From Paracentrotus lividus (lineage: Eukaryota > Echinodermata > Echinoidea > Camarodonta > Echinidae): 64,000 bases of DNA. Where the stretch lies: positions 17,612,970 to 17,676,969 of the forward strand of contig CALNVZ010000174.1 in assembly GCA_940671915.1 (NCBI GenBank), given 5' to 3'. Each line of letters opens with the position of its first letter. The first letter of the stretch is position 1. The notes below the pieces were generated by a model. That model saw nothing but the letters and a program-made list of their open reading frames with translations. It had not been told where the DNA came from and did no database searches. The position numbers and the translations under genes are program-made. This document shows positions 46,147 through 57,523 of the stretch, piece by piece.

Positions 46147-46812
46147 AGAATACGGACCGTTAGGTTTAGATGTTCTTAAATGTTACAACAAAAAAATAAC
46201 AGATGATTTGTGAGGTATATCAACTTAAATACATTCCATTTAAATGTTATAAAACAGGTGCAAACAAAATATACCAATATATATTCTTGACAATTTTAGC
46301 TCCAGCTCGCAGTACAATATTTGTAAAATAACTTCTTAAAACTAACAATACACATGAATACAGAGAGACATATAATTTCAATACCAGTAAAACCTGTAAA
46401 TAAAAAGTGCTTGAAATTTCACACAACCTGACTGCAAGCATTTCATAAATGACTGTGTGTAACAATGTTCTATAACATATCTGACTTTCTATTTAATGAT
46501 TTAATGTATTAAAATGATGTCAAAAAATGATCAGACATTATTCTAAAAGAGAGAGGTAATCCTATCCTGTCCCTTCACTTGCCACACCTCATATAGACCT
46601 ATGTACATTTAGATAAAAAATAGTTGTGTTACAAATGACCAACCCATTTTGGTATATTCACGGCACATGTAACTGCAAAATCAAAACAAAGTAAACCTTG
46701 TTCATTCAGAAGTTTTAAAAGTTATGTTCACAACAAATTTTGGGCCTTAGCAAAATGCACCAAAGTATGTCACTTGTCCACTAAAAATGATATGCACCAA
46801 TACAACACGATT

Positions 46813-46900
46813 TCATTTTCCCAATCCCAATTCATGCAAACCTACTAGTTCCCTGATCTTGGAGATTGTGCTTTCTGCTGATCTGCTCCATAAAATGCCA
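46813..46900 (-). CDS. ABHD12: ABHD12 tentative terminal exon 12
   Basis: The acceptor ctatttccag precedes 46900. In the phase set by exon 11 it reads [19 protein letters not shown] then [10 protein letters not shown] and stops at 46815-46813. Another frame of the same exon reads [11 protein letters not shown], which resembles the family's short tail after ILR better, but would need a different splice or a small sequence error. The exon is therefore likely, its frame uncertain. Confidence 0.45.
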
Positions 46901-49900
46901 CTGGAAATAGAAAAGCCTCATCTGTTGATGCATTTAAAGTTCTTCGTCAAGACACAGTTAATTTAAGCAGCTTTTTTATTAATTATTTTATTTCTGTGTC
47001 TAAACAGATGCATTGTTAGAGCTCTGTTATATTTTTAGAGCATTAGAGTATTTTTATATACTGGCTGCGCTATATCTAATTATTATTTTTTTCTTCAGAA
47101 TAACAAGATTTCATAAGAGCAAGGTAATTTCCCGATATAATTTGCTTGAGACCAATCACCTTGTTATAACAGGAGTGGACTATACTGTCAAATATTATAA
47201 TGAATACATTATCAAGGTAACAATACCAATTAAAACCCTGTTTTCATGGAATCAGGAGAAGATAATGTATATGATAGATGGGAATATGAGTAATATCAAG
47301 TTTTTTGCTAAGTATCAGGGTAGGCAAGTGATAATCAGAATGTAAAAGCAAAAAATGCAACCCCCCCCCCCAACACGCTTGCAACTTTTATTCAAATGTC
47401 CAGAGAACTTGAATGTTATCTTGTACATTGTTTCTTTTTAAACATCTTTTACCTTAATAAACCTGTTAAAAAACAGATTGTTAACTAGTTTTGCACTTCA
47501 CTTTATATATTGTTGTTTTGCCTTTTATTGTTTTGTCTTTTAACAATACTGCACAAAACTCCTTTATAGTGGTAACTGATGTATTTATATTATGGGGCTC
47601 TCTCTTCAGCTGCCGAGGAAAGTTTTTAATGTATTATTCCTAAATATTCTGCATACATTATATTGACTATAATATATGAAATAAATAATAGAAATAAAAA
47701 GGATAATTTTGTATATGATGTAGCACAATGAGGTTAAAGCCTAGATGACACACATCACATATCGCCCTGGAAGCAATCAGATGAAAGATCTTCTCCACAA
47801 GATAAGAACGTCATTTGATAAAATCACTGAAAAGAAGAAACATAGATATCCAGGCAATTTATTCTAATATCCGTAATATTGATGGCAATTACATACATCT
47901 TCTTTCAGTGAAATCATTGATTTGGTCAAGAGATTGAAATGCGGAAGACACTTATAAAAATGCTTTGGAATGGTTGATAACACCTCACCTAAGCATTAAT
48001 ATGTGACGTAAGGTTTTGGAATCGCAAAAATCATAAGAAATTAACCCAATTCCGCTTAGAGTCACAAACACTATACATAGAAATGCATGTATGGGACTAC
48101 AAAAGATTTTCAGCTGAACATTTCAGCTAATTTGGGTATATTGGGTCATAATATGAATATTAGGGCAATTGAAGTGCAATCCTTTACAGTGGACCTTTTG
48201 ACTATTACATTCTGCCTAAATACACATGGCACTGAAATAACAGGAAAGCTCACAATCATTTGTTAATCTTTCCCCTATTACATGAAAATGACATCTGCAC
48301 CTGCACTTGAAACAAAATGCTCTTAAAATAATGAGCTTGTGCTGCGTGCTCTCTTAATTTAAGAGTATCACCACAAAAACTAAGCTAGATAGGCTTGCAT
48401 ATTCAACCAAAGTTAATGAAATACAAATGTTTTTACTGTATAAGATCACAACGCAGAATTCACCTAGGCTAGGGGTCTAGATCTACACTTAATATGATAA
48501 AATCGTTTCCCTCTACTTGCTCTCAAAGAATATGGGAGAATATCAATGTGATAGTGCAATATTCCATGACACTGGAGACATAAATAAATACAACTGTAGT
48601 ATTACATTTGAGCAGAAACATAAAATATGTATTGATCTCTGCATTAAGTGGATACCTTGAAAAAATAACTTACCTTAAAATGGCTGGTAGCTTAGACGAG
48701 TATGCAATGTTCTTATGTCCGCAACCTTCTTCATGACCAAATGAAATCATTTTGATTGGATCTGCTGAGGCAGGTCGTCTCTCTAAAGCTATTTCATATA
48801 ACTGACGAGAAAACACATTATGTATGATATAATAATTCAATATTGTGTGTTGTGCATTAATGTTTCCACATCTAAAATTAAAAAAACAGCAAAATATAAA
48901 GATAAGTATGATTTCTTTTTAAACAATTCCATCAGTACATTTTCATTTCTAATCATATTTGCAATAAAATGCATCACATTCCTTCCTACTTCCAATTTAC
49001 TCGTGTAAACTATTAGTTTGACTTAATTTCTAGTATTTGTTGTAACTTGTTTTCACCCATGCCAAATATACTTATATATACTCACACCACAGGGAGGGAA
49101 TTCTATTTAAAATTGCATGTCGCATAATCTGAAATGTCAGCCCAGCAGATTTTTTTTGGGATAATAATATCTGATTTTTTTTATACAGCGCTTTTCCAGT
49201 TAAACTGCTCAAAGCGCTTTACAGAATATTATTACCCGTTCACAGGATTCAATTCCATAATTGCTGGCAGCCATGCATTAATAGTAGCCTATAAGGAATT
49301 ATCCTCCCAGGTACCCATTTGCACAATACAAAATATCTCCTTGATCAAATAAGAATGCTGTGCGTAAATATTCTCCTCATAAAAGAAAAATAAGCTGATA
49401 ATTTTACCTTCTTGCCAAGGTCATGAGGTACAATCCAGTCGTCTTCAGCATGGAGTATGAGTATTGGGCACTTTACATGCTCAATGCTGGGCAGGGTAAA
49501 GAAAAAAAAGGCTATTCATATGAAACTAGAAGGATTTATAAGAGCAGAAAAGTAGGGATTCTTGTGTAAAGATTTCACTATTTAATAACCCGTAAAATTG
49601 AACTGCACATCAAGTAAACAAAATAGTTTTCACTTGGACCGTTTGGTTTTAATCATAACATACTTGAGGGAATTTTATATTGAAATATTAACTGTTCTTG
49701 AACGAAGAGGTGCCCGGTAGTCATGTATTAACATCCCTAGTAATTAAAAAAAAAAGAGAGTTAATTTTCAGTGTGGAAAATCATTATCACTTTCTGAAAT
49801 TGTTGCAGCTGGACTGGTTGAGTTAAATTTTCACAATTTCCAATCAGATACAACTATTTTATAACATTATGACCTATTTGCTTGTCTACCAGTTTTGCTG

Positions 49901-52900
49901 CATCTCATGAATTTAATGACCATAACAGAGACTGGACAGACATGACAATGCCATAGCTACTGTCAACAGAAGCTGATAAGGTGGTAAGGAGGAGAGAATG
50001 TGTGCTTCTTCTTCTTTCAGGTTCAGCAATAACATTATATGTACAGGCCACTGCACACCTTACGATTCGACTGGCTCAAGACTTACCAAGTTTAGATCTG
50101 AAATAAAAAAGCGTGTATATTTTTCAATCGCTGTGTTATTCCAGATCCAAATTTAGTAATCATGAGCCACTCTGGTCGTAAAGTGTATAGTGGCCTTAAG
50201 GGTTAAGGAACATAGTAAGTGAGTGAAAAAGACGTACCTGACATCACTCTGAAAGTATTGAGCAGTGGAGTTGAAAGCTTGATCAAAGTAGATCCTACTG
50301 TATGGTAGAATGTTCCAGGGCTGGAAAGGATTATAATGTACATATTTGTGACTCGTCGACTCAAACAAACAAGAAAATTGCAAAAGCAGCAACAAAGAAA
50401 ATGGAGGGATACATTGATTTCTCTGAATAAATATCATTGATTGCTATTAGTCTGATGTGTAATGCTTTCAGAAAGAAAGAAATAAATTATGGCAAATTTG
50501 TCAGGTTTGAGCTGATGGTTTATATTTCAAAACTTTATATCACACAAAATCTACACTCCCCTATATACAAAGAATCACAAACCCACCTATAATCTAGATG
50601 TAATGGTTGATATGACACCACTGAAATGTTTTATCATTTGGCCCAGTATCAAATGTAAAAACACACCAAGACACATTTGCCAACAACATACATAAGCTCC
50701 TATAAGACGCATTGACATACCTGTCCACACACAAAGCTATGCATGCATCGATACAGATCTTTTGTGTCACCACAAATAAAATTGGGCCTCTTCTTCTATA
50801 AACCTTTCTTTTTGTTTCAATTTTTTAGGCAATAAAAAAAAATGTGAATGAGAAGAAACAAAAACAAATGACCTACCATTCCAAATGGGTGTCTCATAAC
50901 CTCATCCAATAGATTGTTGAATGGTGCTTCTAAGATAAGCCCTGTTGGGCATCCCTCTAAAAGATAAAAAACAAAACAATATGTAATAATGAAAACATGA
51001 TGTAAAGAGGATAAGTGAGACAAGCTTTTTGAAGGAATTTTTGTTCCCTTGGTCTAAGTTGAACGATTGATGTCTATTTCACAGATTTTTAAAGAAAATT
51101 TAGATGCATGTAGAAGACCTATGGCTATAAGTCCTACCTAATGGGCTTAATGATGAATGACACCTAACCAAAAACATTAGAACATTGAATTGTTTCTAAA
51201 CTCCCTAGACTGCAAATCTACTAATTGGGCCATTGCACTATCAAATATAGCCATACTATTTCCCAGGGAAAACCAATGCAGTTTAACAGCTTGGTAGTAT
51301 GTACACTGTATTGACACATTTTTTACCCCTGATGTACCTTTGTCGGGTGAGACTGTATGTAATTCTGAATTACTCCCATGTTTGGTATTAGTAACAATTG
51401 TCTTATGTACCAGCAGGAGCCCATTGTAATCCAGAGACAATCAAACAAACAATCTACAATAGTTGATTACTTACCTTCCCTGCATATTTTTGAAGTGAAT
51501 ACTGTGGAAATCCTGATAGAAATATAAAAACATAAGGTAGCAGATTTAAGTGATATAAGCATATTTCTAAAATGGTGAAGAACCTATGTAATGTTGACAT
51601 AATGGTATGTTCATAATTTACAATACTGTAATATTTTTTCAATGTAGTGGAGGAAGTACCAAAAAAAAAAAAGGAAGTTTGAAAGCCAATACCAACTATC
51701 AGTCTTGTATAGCAAATCCTGAAGTCCTCAGCTACCAGAATCTGCCTCAATTCCTAACCTATAAGGCAACATTCTGAACAGTGTAGTCTAATAATATAGG
51801 CCCAATTGAATAACAGACAAATTCACAACTCTATACATTCATACCGCAATAATTATATTACCAAGTAGCAAAAAAAGTACTTATCTCAAAAGGTATATTC
51901 TAAGACTAGCTTTTTATAACACACAGTCAATGAGAGGTTTGATTCGTTTGCTCTTGCTTTATATTAGATCCTAAGGACATGTGGAACCATTGATGCGATG
52001 AAAAGCAGTCCAGAATCACAAACTTTCACAAATAAAAATATCATAGAAACATGGAATTATGAAAGATTTGTTTGCGAGTTTGCGAGCCTTTTCGAACTAT
52101 GGTCAGGCATCAAGAGGGCCGTATCAACAGGCTAGAAGAGTCTGGGTAGTTAGACTGAGTTCATACAGCCCTACTTGATATCTTTATATCTGATATGACA
52201 TATACTGGACCTGTAGAATCTCTCAATGACATCAAGTAAAAAATTCTTTAATATTTACCCAGTTCCAAGGGAATGTCCCCAGATGTAGAAAGGGGAATCC
52301 CCAGTTCTCTTCCTCAGCCATCTATAGACTGTTTCTACATCATCATGAATACCGTCTGGTGTTGTATGGCTTGATGAATCACCATATCCTACAAACAGAT
52401 AAATAGGAATATTAGCGATCATATTTTGTAGAATTTCATACAATTAAGACAGGATGTTGCTGTAATAATGAACACATGTAATAGATGTTATTCTTTTAAC
52501 CAAAAACATCATCAGGAATCACACTCACAAGACAAAATATAACATACAGAACTCCTAACATTACCATACATAAGCCTCATCATCAATACACCTGATGTAT
52601 GAGTAAACATAAAATGGCTTATATTTCGCATCAAATTTGTGATCATATAACTCAAGTGAATATTGATAACATTTTTATCACAGTACGGGGTCTAAGGATA
52701 CCTTTTTCTTACATTAAAACTTCATCATATTTTAATCTAAAGGCCACCGCACACCTCACAACCTACTGACTTGGATCTGAAATAACGAAGTGCATACATT
52801 TTGCAACATGCTTTGTTATTTCAGATCCAAAGTCAATCGTAAGTCGTAAGTCGAGAGGTTTGTGGTGGCCTTAAATGACATCTGTATTACAATTTGAACT

Positions 52901-55900
52901 TCATTAATTAAGTGCCCATTATTACATGAAAATTGTCAATAATATAAAACTCTTTCACTTTAAACAGATATATACAAGTAATGTTAACTGGGATTCAGGA
53001 AAAAACAGGTACCAACCTCTATAGTCTACAGCTACTACATGATATCCAAGTCTTCTTAATAACTTGTACACCTCAACCCTGTGTGGATTTGCCCTGCAAA
53101 AGATAATAATACAAGAATATTGCAAATTAAAATTTGACAATAGTACAATCGAATATAGAAAACAAAAGAAAACTTCTACTCCATCATCTTTGCAGTAAGC
53201 ATTTCATTGATAAGATAACCCATAATGAACGTGGCTTTTCCTCTTATGATTTTAATAGACTTTCACAAACATCCTTCTACAAAACTAAAACAAAATATCT
53301 GTATTAATCAGGTATTTATCTACTTGGGTACCCTTCTGTAAAACAAAAATAAGCAATATAAATCATGATTTTTTTTAAATAGAGTTGAGAGATTTTGGTT
53401 TATCTACTATTGAAAAAAAAATTTAAAAAATAAATTTGATATCTCACAAAAATATAAATAGAATCCTAAACATGGTTTACTGGTACCTTGAACCTGAGTT
53501 GCCATGGCAATACATGACAACTGGTCTATGGTCTCCTAATGCTTTATCAAATAGTTCGGCTGTTATTTCACCCTCTTCATTTCCTGGTATAGATGAATCT
53601 GGAAGCATTTGCCTGAAAAAAAATGTTAAAGACTCATCAGATACAACCTATGTTACATGAAGATATATTTATGATTTGAAAATATAAAGCCAGGATTAAG
53701 CAAGGTAAAATGGATGCAACATCACAAGGCGGGGTTAAAGATTAATGTACAAATTATAGATTTACAGGGCATTCAAAACTATTAACCATTACTGTGTTTG
53801 TGATAAATAGTATCTTAAGTCATTTTAGCCTATTGTTTTCAAACACAGATATCGAGGGTAGTACATATAGCACATGTCTCAGATTATGTTATAAACAAAA
53901 AACAGCAAAATGTAATTTTAATGTTGCTTCCTTACATATCATCTGATATTTGCATGGTCATAATTATAAGTGTTTTAGTGTAGCAGTAATATCATTTGAC
54001 TAAGAATGCAAAGGTCATAGGTTGTATCCTTGCAATGGATTTTATCTACAATTGTTTCACTTCAACCAGGTGTAAATGGGTAACTTATATGCTAACGCAC
54101 TACTGTACATATTTGGCCACTAAGCTATGATCATGGGAATAATTTTGAAGTGCCAGGAGCATTATACCTGACTGACATGGGGGCTATTTTAAAAGCCATC
54201 ATTATTATTGTTTTTATGGTGATCTTTATATTTTATTTTGCATTTAAAATAATTATATAGGCTTTTTTTTTAATGAATGTCTTACCATACTCCAAGCTGG
54301 ACTCCATTTGTAGATGGTAGATAGACATTTCTTGCTCCTTTCAATCCATATACCTCAGGAGCATGATAGTCTCTGAATACAGGACATTTCACTGCAAAGT
54401 TCACATGCACATATGGAACAGATAACATTTACATTCACATTGCAAAACTTGGTACTTGCCCCCCTGTCTAGACTCACAACAAATCTGGTTTAATATGTTT
54501 TGTGTCTTTGTAAAAACTACACTGAAAGGACTCCTCCGGGCTGGATTTTGCATTATTAGGAAAAATAAAGTAAAATCTAAAAAGCACAACACTGAAAATT
54601 TCATCAAAATCGGATCAGAAATAGCAAAGTTATGAATTTTCTAAGGTTTTGAATTTTTTTAGGAAACAGTTTTTGCCATCTTCAAATTGGCAAACTGATG
54701 ATGTCTCAGTCCCCCTACTTTCTTTGTATTTTATTGTATGAAATACCAATTATCAAGATTTTCTGCCCCAAGGACATAAAAACAGGGATTAATCCTTATG
54801 GAATGTTCAAGGTCACTAGTGCTTTTACCTATTTCATTATGAGGGATAAATTTTCTGTATATGCAATATATGAAAAAATGAGAAAAATAGGATTTCATAT
54901 AATAAAATATACAAGAAGTAGGGGGACTGTGACATCATCATTTTGCTCATTTGAATATTCAAATATATTCAAATGAGACAATGAGACAATGCCAAGACTT
55001 GTTTTACGAAAAAAATTATATACCTAAAAAATGCACAACTTTGTTGTTTTTCATCCGATTTTGATGAAATTTTCTGTGTTGTGTTTGTTAAATTTTACTT
55101 TACTTTACAAAACTTTTGAATTTCAGCCCAGACTCCACCTTTAATGCAATTTTACTGTAATTGCATGATTTAGATTTATGGCATCTGTCGGCCTATGTAT
55201 CTACAAGAAGGTATTTAGACAACCCAATCAGGAATTTAATCTTTAGCTTTTCAATAAATCAGACAAAACCTACAGGAAGGCAATTTTAAGTGCACTTAGA
55301 TTAACCTCACAGTAATCTTGTTATACACTTAATTTACTTTCATGATCATGTTGTAAACCTTTTGTTTGCCCAAGTTAATACAATTAATATTATAAGATAC
55401 GAGATAAATACATATGGTTTATTCCCATGAATATTGATAGGATATTATCTGGGAGTAAATCTTATCTCTTTGGCAAATAATACAATACACAAAGCATATT
55501 GCTATTATCCTAATGGTGCTATTATATTTTTAAGAGATTTGTTTCATACCTAATTCAACTGTTGAGTGCATGTATTTTTTATTTTTTTAAAACAAAATAA
55601 TCATTTAATATGTATAATGAATGGGAGTGAATGAGTTAAACAGAATTTTCATCAATGTTGTGTCAGCTTTCACATTGATTAAAGATCATTTTTATTTCTG
55701 ATAATTAGATTAATCAACAATAAATTCTGATAGAATCAATCTAAACTTATACATGTAAATGTTAAAAATTATATAGAGTACATTTGTCAAGACACTTACC
55801 GTAAGTAAAAAAAAAAAGGTGTATGAATAAGTGAAAAAACAAGCAAAGAACAATACTCCGAAAATCTGTCAAATCAGAGTTAAAGGTAGCTTTAAACTCA

Positions 55901-57523
55901 CTATAATTGAGGAAGATAAGCTGAGATGCAAAGTCTGGTATGAAGTAGACTAGAACTGGGAAGATGAGGTAGAATAGAAAGGAATTCAGCAGACATATCT
56001 TCCATGTCCAACTCCAAATTATTGCTCTCTTTCTATTAGCAAACAATAGACCAAAGGAAAAATGGATAATTACAGTGGAAACTCAAAATGAAGAATGCAA
56101 CAAATACCTGATCTAACAAGTTTTTGTCTTCAGGCAAAATTATATCAATTAGTTTTGTTTTGTATTGTTAATGACTACTTACATAGAGTCAACCATCGCC
56201 AAAGTCAAAATAGCATGAGTTAAAATATCACCTAAGACAAAGGTCTTTTCAAGTCATTTTCTTTTCTATTGTTTTTAACCCCTTGTAAGTCTTCCACAAT
56301 TTAACAGACAGTTGTCCAACTCCACAATGTCTCTCTTTCTGATTAAATACAAATTTAATAGAATTTCAATGAATGATAATAAAAGGCGAAATGTATTCAA
56401 TTATACCTGTTGACCTTCCCAGAATTAGGAATAAAAAATATTAAGTAAAATCTCCTTATAAAAATCGTATTTCCTGCAAATGTGTTTCTGCTTTTTGTGG
56501 TCGTATAGAGACTCCATATCTATGCATGTTCTATGCATCATTGCATGTATTATTAAGCACAAAAGGAAGCAAATTGCAATCAAAATGTGGTGCCCTGAAA
56601 CACTTTATTGGATAGTCCTCAAAATAAAAGGATCTACACCTATGCCAGCAAATTGCATTGCAGCATAAAATTTTAAAATGGAGGTGAAATTAAACTTTAA
56701 TGTCTAAAATGACTATTTACTTTCCAGACATTGCTTTGCTCCAACTTTGAACTTACCTAAACCCAAGGCCTAGATCTAGGTGCCAATTTTTCTGCAGTTA
56801 TCTCCTGGCAAACATAACCCATGTACGGCCAATTAACTGGTAGTCCACTAAACCCTAAGTTAATGACTGTCCTATCTCTTTTTCCACTCCAACTATTAAA
56901 GTTGAGGGAAAATACCGGTAGATCTACTGTTATTTGACACAAAATTAAATTACATATTTTAAAAAAATATCTTTTTAAAGATAACACTTAAAGTTGGTTA
57001 GTACATGATATGATGGCCTTATCGTCGTTTTGGAAACCACTCGCCCAAATGAACGTACACAAGTGAATGGGGTGGAAAGAGGAAACCAGTGCATGTGACT
57101 GAATGAAGCGATGCTGTACAAAGTGAATAATGGTTTCATCATCAACGACATCTTCATCATCATCATCTATTCTAGATACGAGGAGAGGTAGATCCTGTGA
57201 TCCTCGGTCTAAGTACGTTAGATCTAGATTCTAGTCTATCATTGTCTAACGTAGATCTATAGAGTAGATCTATAGACTATAGACCTACTCAATCACGATT
57301 ATGCCGATATGATGTGTCACTGTTCTAAAATAAATACTAAGCATGCTAAGTAGGTTAAATATATTTCTGGATTCTGCCTTTCTTTGAGATTAAAATGCAG
57401 GCACAATTACAGTACTCTACACAGCAAAATTTACTCGCCTCCGCCTCTCTGTTTTCTTGCAAGCCGAGACTTCCCCGGTGCGTTTCGTCTCTCCAGCGCC
57501 TGCATCGGCATCATCGTGAACAT
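46813..57523 (-). CDS. ABHD12: ABHD12-type membrane serine hydrolase, 12-exon gene model
   Basis: Exons on the minus strand are 57523-57435, 56032-55902, 54391-54286, 53612-53487, 53093-53017, 52388-52259, 51512-51475, 50956-50877, 50320-50238, 49486-49408, 48801-48674 and a tentative last one 46900-46813. All joins keep phase and use GT-AG sites. The product is about 384 residues, and vertebrate ABHD12 has 398. ABHD12 is an ER membrane lipase that hydrolyses lysophosphatidylserine and monoacylglycerols such as 2-arachidonoylglycerol. Order of parts: basic N-terminus; one hydrophobic segment (about residues 35-70); the oxyanion-type YCHGNSG (about 141-148); DYRGYGDS (about 173-181); the nucleophile in GHSLG (Ser216); HAEDD (Asp302/303); and the base in GCGHK (His342). 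The triad is complete. Exons 1 and 2 recur, damaged, in the inverted right arm at 61208 and 62690. Confidence 0.93.
47934..48281 (+). repeat. Dispersed repeat, copy B of the family at 3691-4036
   Basis: Same orientation as copy A and about the same length. It lies in the last intron of the ABHD12-type gene. The two copies are alignable over their whole length with scattered substitutions and indels. Confidence 0.6.
48674..48801 (-). CDS. ABHD12: ABHD12 exon 11 (catalytic histidine)
   Basis: Bounded by acceptor tcgtcag and donor GTAAGT. It reads [20 protein letters not shown] then [20 protein letters not shown] and IL. It aligns with the family's LYSIAA...GYRHKYIYKSPELPRIL. The histidine of GCGHK (about residue 342) corresponds to the catalytic histidine. 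Confidence 0.93.
49159..49325 (+). repeat. Degenerate dispersed repeat with 'AAAGCGCTTTACAG' core
   Basis: It contains 'acagcgcttttccagttaaa', 'ctcaaagcgctttacag', 'attattacccgttcac' and 'caggtacccatttgcac'. This arrangement recurs in many marine invertebrate genomes as an interspersed repeat, as I recall it. Only one copy is in this window, so the call rests on recognition. It lies in ABHD12 intron 10. Confidence 0.5.
49408..49486 (-). CDS. ABHD12: ABHD12 exon 10 (catalytic aspartate)
   Basis: Reads, with the first split codon, [20 protein letters not shown] then PHDLGKK and ends at a GTAAAA donor in phase 0. HAEDD holds the acid of the triad. Confidence 0.94.
50045..50198. mobile_element. 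Small palindromic MITE, copy 1
   Basis: Inverted ends AGGCCACTGCACACCTTACG and the reverse complement type at 50180-50197. The inner 'agatctgaaata' pairs with 'tattccagatc'. It lies in ABHD12 intron 9, beside exon 9. The same family is at 52739-52873. Confidence 0.75.
50238..50320 (-). CDS. ABHD12: ABHD12 exon 9
   Basis: Acceptor tttccag, donor GTACGT. Reads [20 protein letters not shown] then QYFQSDV plus two bases. It aligns with the region between the GHSLG helix and the HAEDD strand (family: [20 protein letters not shown]). Confidence 0.9.
50877..50956 (-). CDS. ABHD12: ABHD12 exon 8
   Basis: Acceptor tcttttag, donor GTAGGT. Reads [20 protein letters not shown] then RHPFGM, matching the family's DALILESPFTN and HPF segment. 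Confidence 0.94.
51475..51512 (-). CDS. ABHD12: ABHD12 exon 7 (38-base micro-exon)
   Basis: Acceptor tatcag, donor GTAAGT. With split codons on both sides it reads [14 protein letters not shown], filling exactly the gap between GHSLGTG and GCPTGLILE, where the family has GVATNLVRRLCERE. Its short length makes it easy to miss. The phase fits on both sides. Confidence 0.85.
52259..52388 (-). CDS. ABHD12: ABHD12 exon 6 (nucleophile GHSLG)
   Basis: Reads [20 protein letters not shown] then [20 protein letters not shown] and LGTG, closing at a GTAAAT donor. The serine of GHSLG (about residue 216) is the nucleophile. Close match to the family's WGDSVGTPSE...[15 protein letters not shown]. Confidence 0.96.
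52739..52873. mobile_element. Small palindromic MITE, copy 2
   Basis: Ends AAGGCCACCGCACACCTCAC and the paired GAGGTTTGTGGTGGCCTT. The inner 'ggatctgaaataac' pairs with 'gttatttcagatcc'. It lies in ABHD12 intron 5, in the same family as 50045-50198. Confidence 0.85.
53017..53093 (-). CDS. ABHD12: ABHD12 exon 5
   Basis: Acceptor cttttgcag, donor GTTGGT. Reads [20 protein letters not shown] then VAVDYRG, matching the family's [27 protein letters not shown]. Confidence 0.95.
53487..53612 (-). CDS. ABHD12: ABHD12 exon 4 (HGN oxyanion motif)
   Basis: Reads [20 protein letters not shown] then [20 protein letters not shown] and GSR. CHGNSG corresponds to LHGNAG of the family, the loop next to the oxyanion hole. 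Confidence 0.94.
54286..54391 (-). CDS. ABHD12: ABHD12 exon 3
   Basis: Acceptor actttgcag, donor GTAAGA. Reads [20 protein letters not shown] then [16 protein letters not shown], the family's first strand region (DVGLNHTVNFYL...GVTIGVW). Confidence 0.92.
54525..55143 (-). mobile_element. Foldback element, family 'GGAGTCCGGGCTG', copy 2
   Basis: Inverse orientation to the copy at 45062-45685. It starts AAAGGACTCCTCCGGGCTGG and ends CAGCCCAGACTCCACCTTT. The interior is again a long palindrome. It lies in ABHD12 intron 2. Confidence 0.85.
55902..56032 (-). CDS. ABHD12: ABHD12 exon 2 (membrane segment)
   Basis: Acceptor gctaatag, donor GTGAGT. Reads [20 protein letters not shown] then [20 protein letters not shown] and FLNY. 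It holds the single long hydrophobic run expected near the N-terminus, preceded by basic residues, consistent with a cytosolic N-terminus and a lumenal catalytic domain. Confidence 0.92.
57435..57523 (-). CDS. ABHD12: ABHD12 exon 1 with start codon
   Basis: Starts ATG 57523 and reads [20 protein letters not shown] then LARKQRGGG plus two bases to a GTAAAT donor, giving a glutamate with exon 2. It is short and basic, as expected ahead of the membrane segment. In-frame ATGs at residues 4, 5 and 7 are alternative starts. No homology beyond the charge pattern supports it; the phase match with exon 2 does. Confidence 0.75.

Larger units (their letters stand above)
43571..46812 (-). other. Probable long 3' UTR of the ABHD12-type gene
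   Basis: This is the sequence downstream of the tentative stop at 46815-46813 on the minus strand. It is AT-rich. Minus-strand AATAAA signals occur at 44602-44597 and 43576-43571, and I chose the distal one as the outer limit. It holds two foldback elements (45839-46146 and 45062-45685) and a small tandem repeat at 44310-44357. A UTR of 3 kb is long, so earlier poly(A) sites or a separate small gene cannot be excluded. Confidence 0.4.

Noticed and set aside
56975-57166. Possible first exon [14 protein letters not shown]...
   Set aside because: It lies in ABHD12 intron 1. The basic exon at 57523-57435 gives a phase match to exon 2, whereas this frame has no fitting donor.
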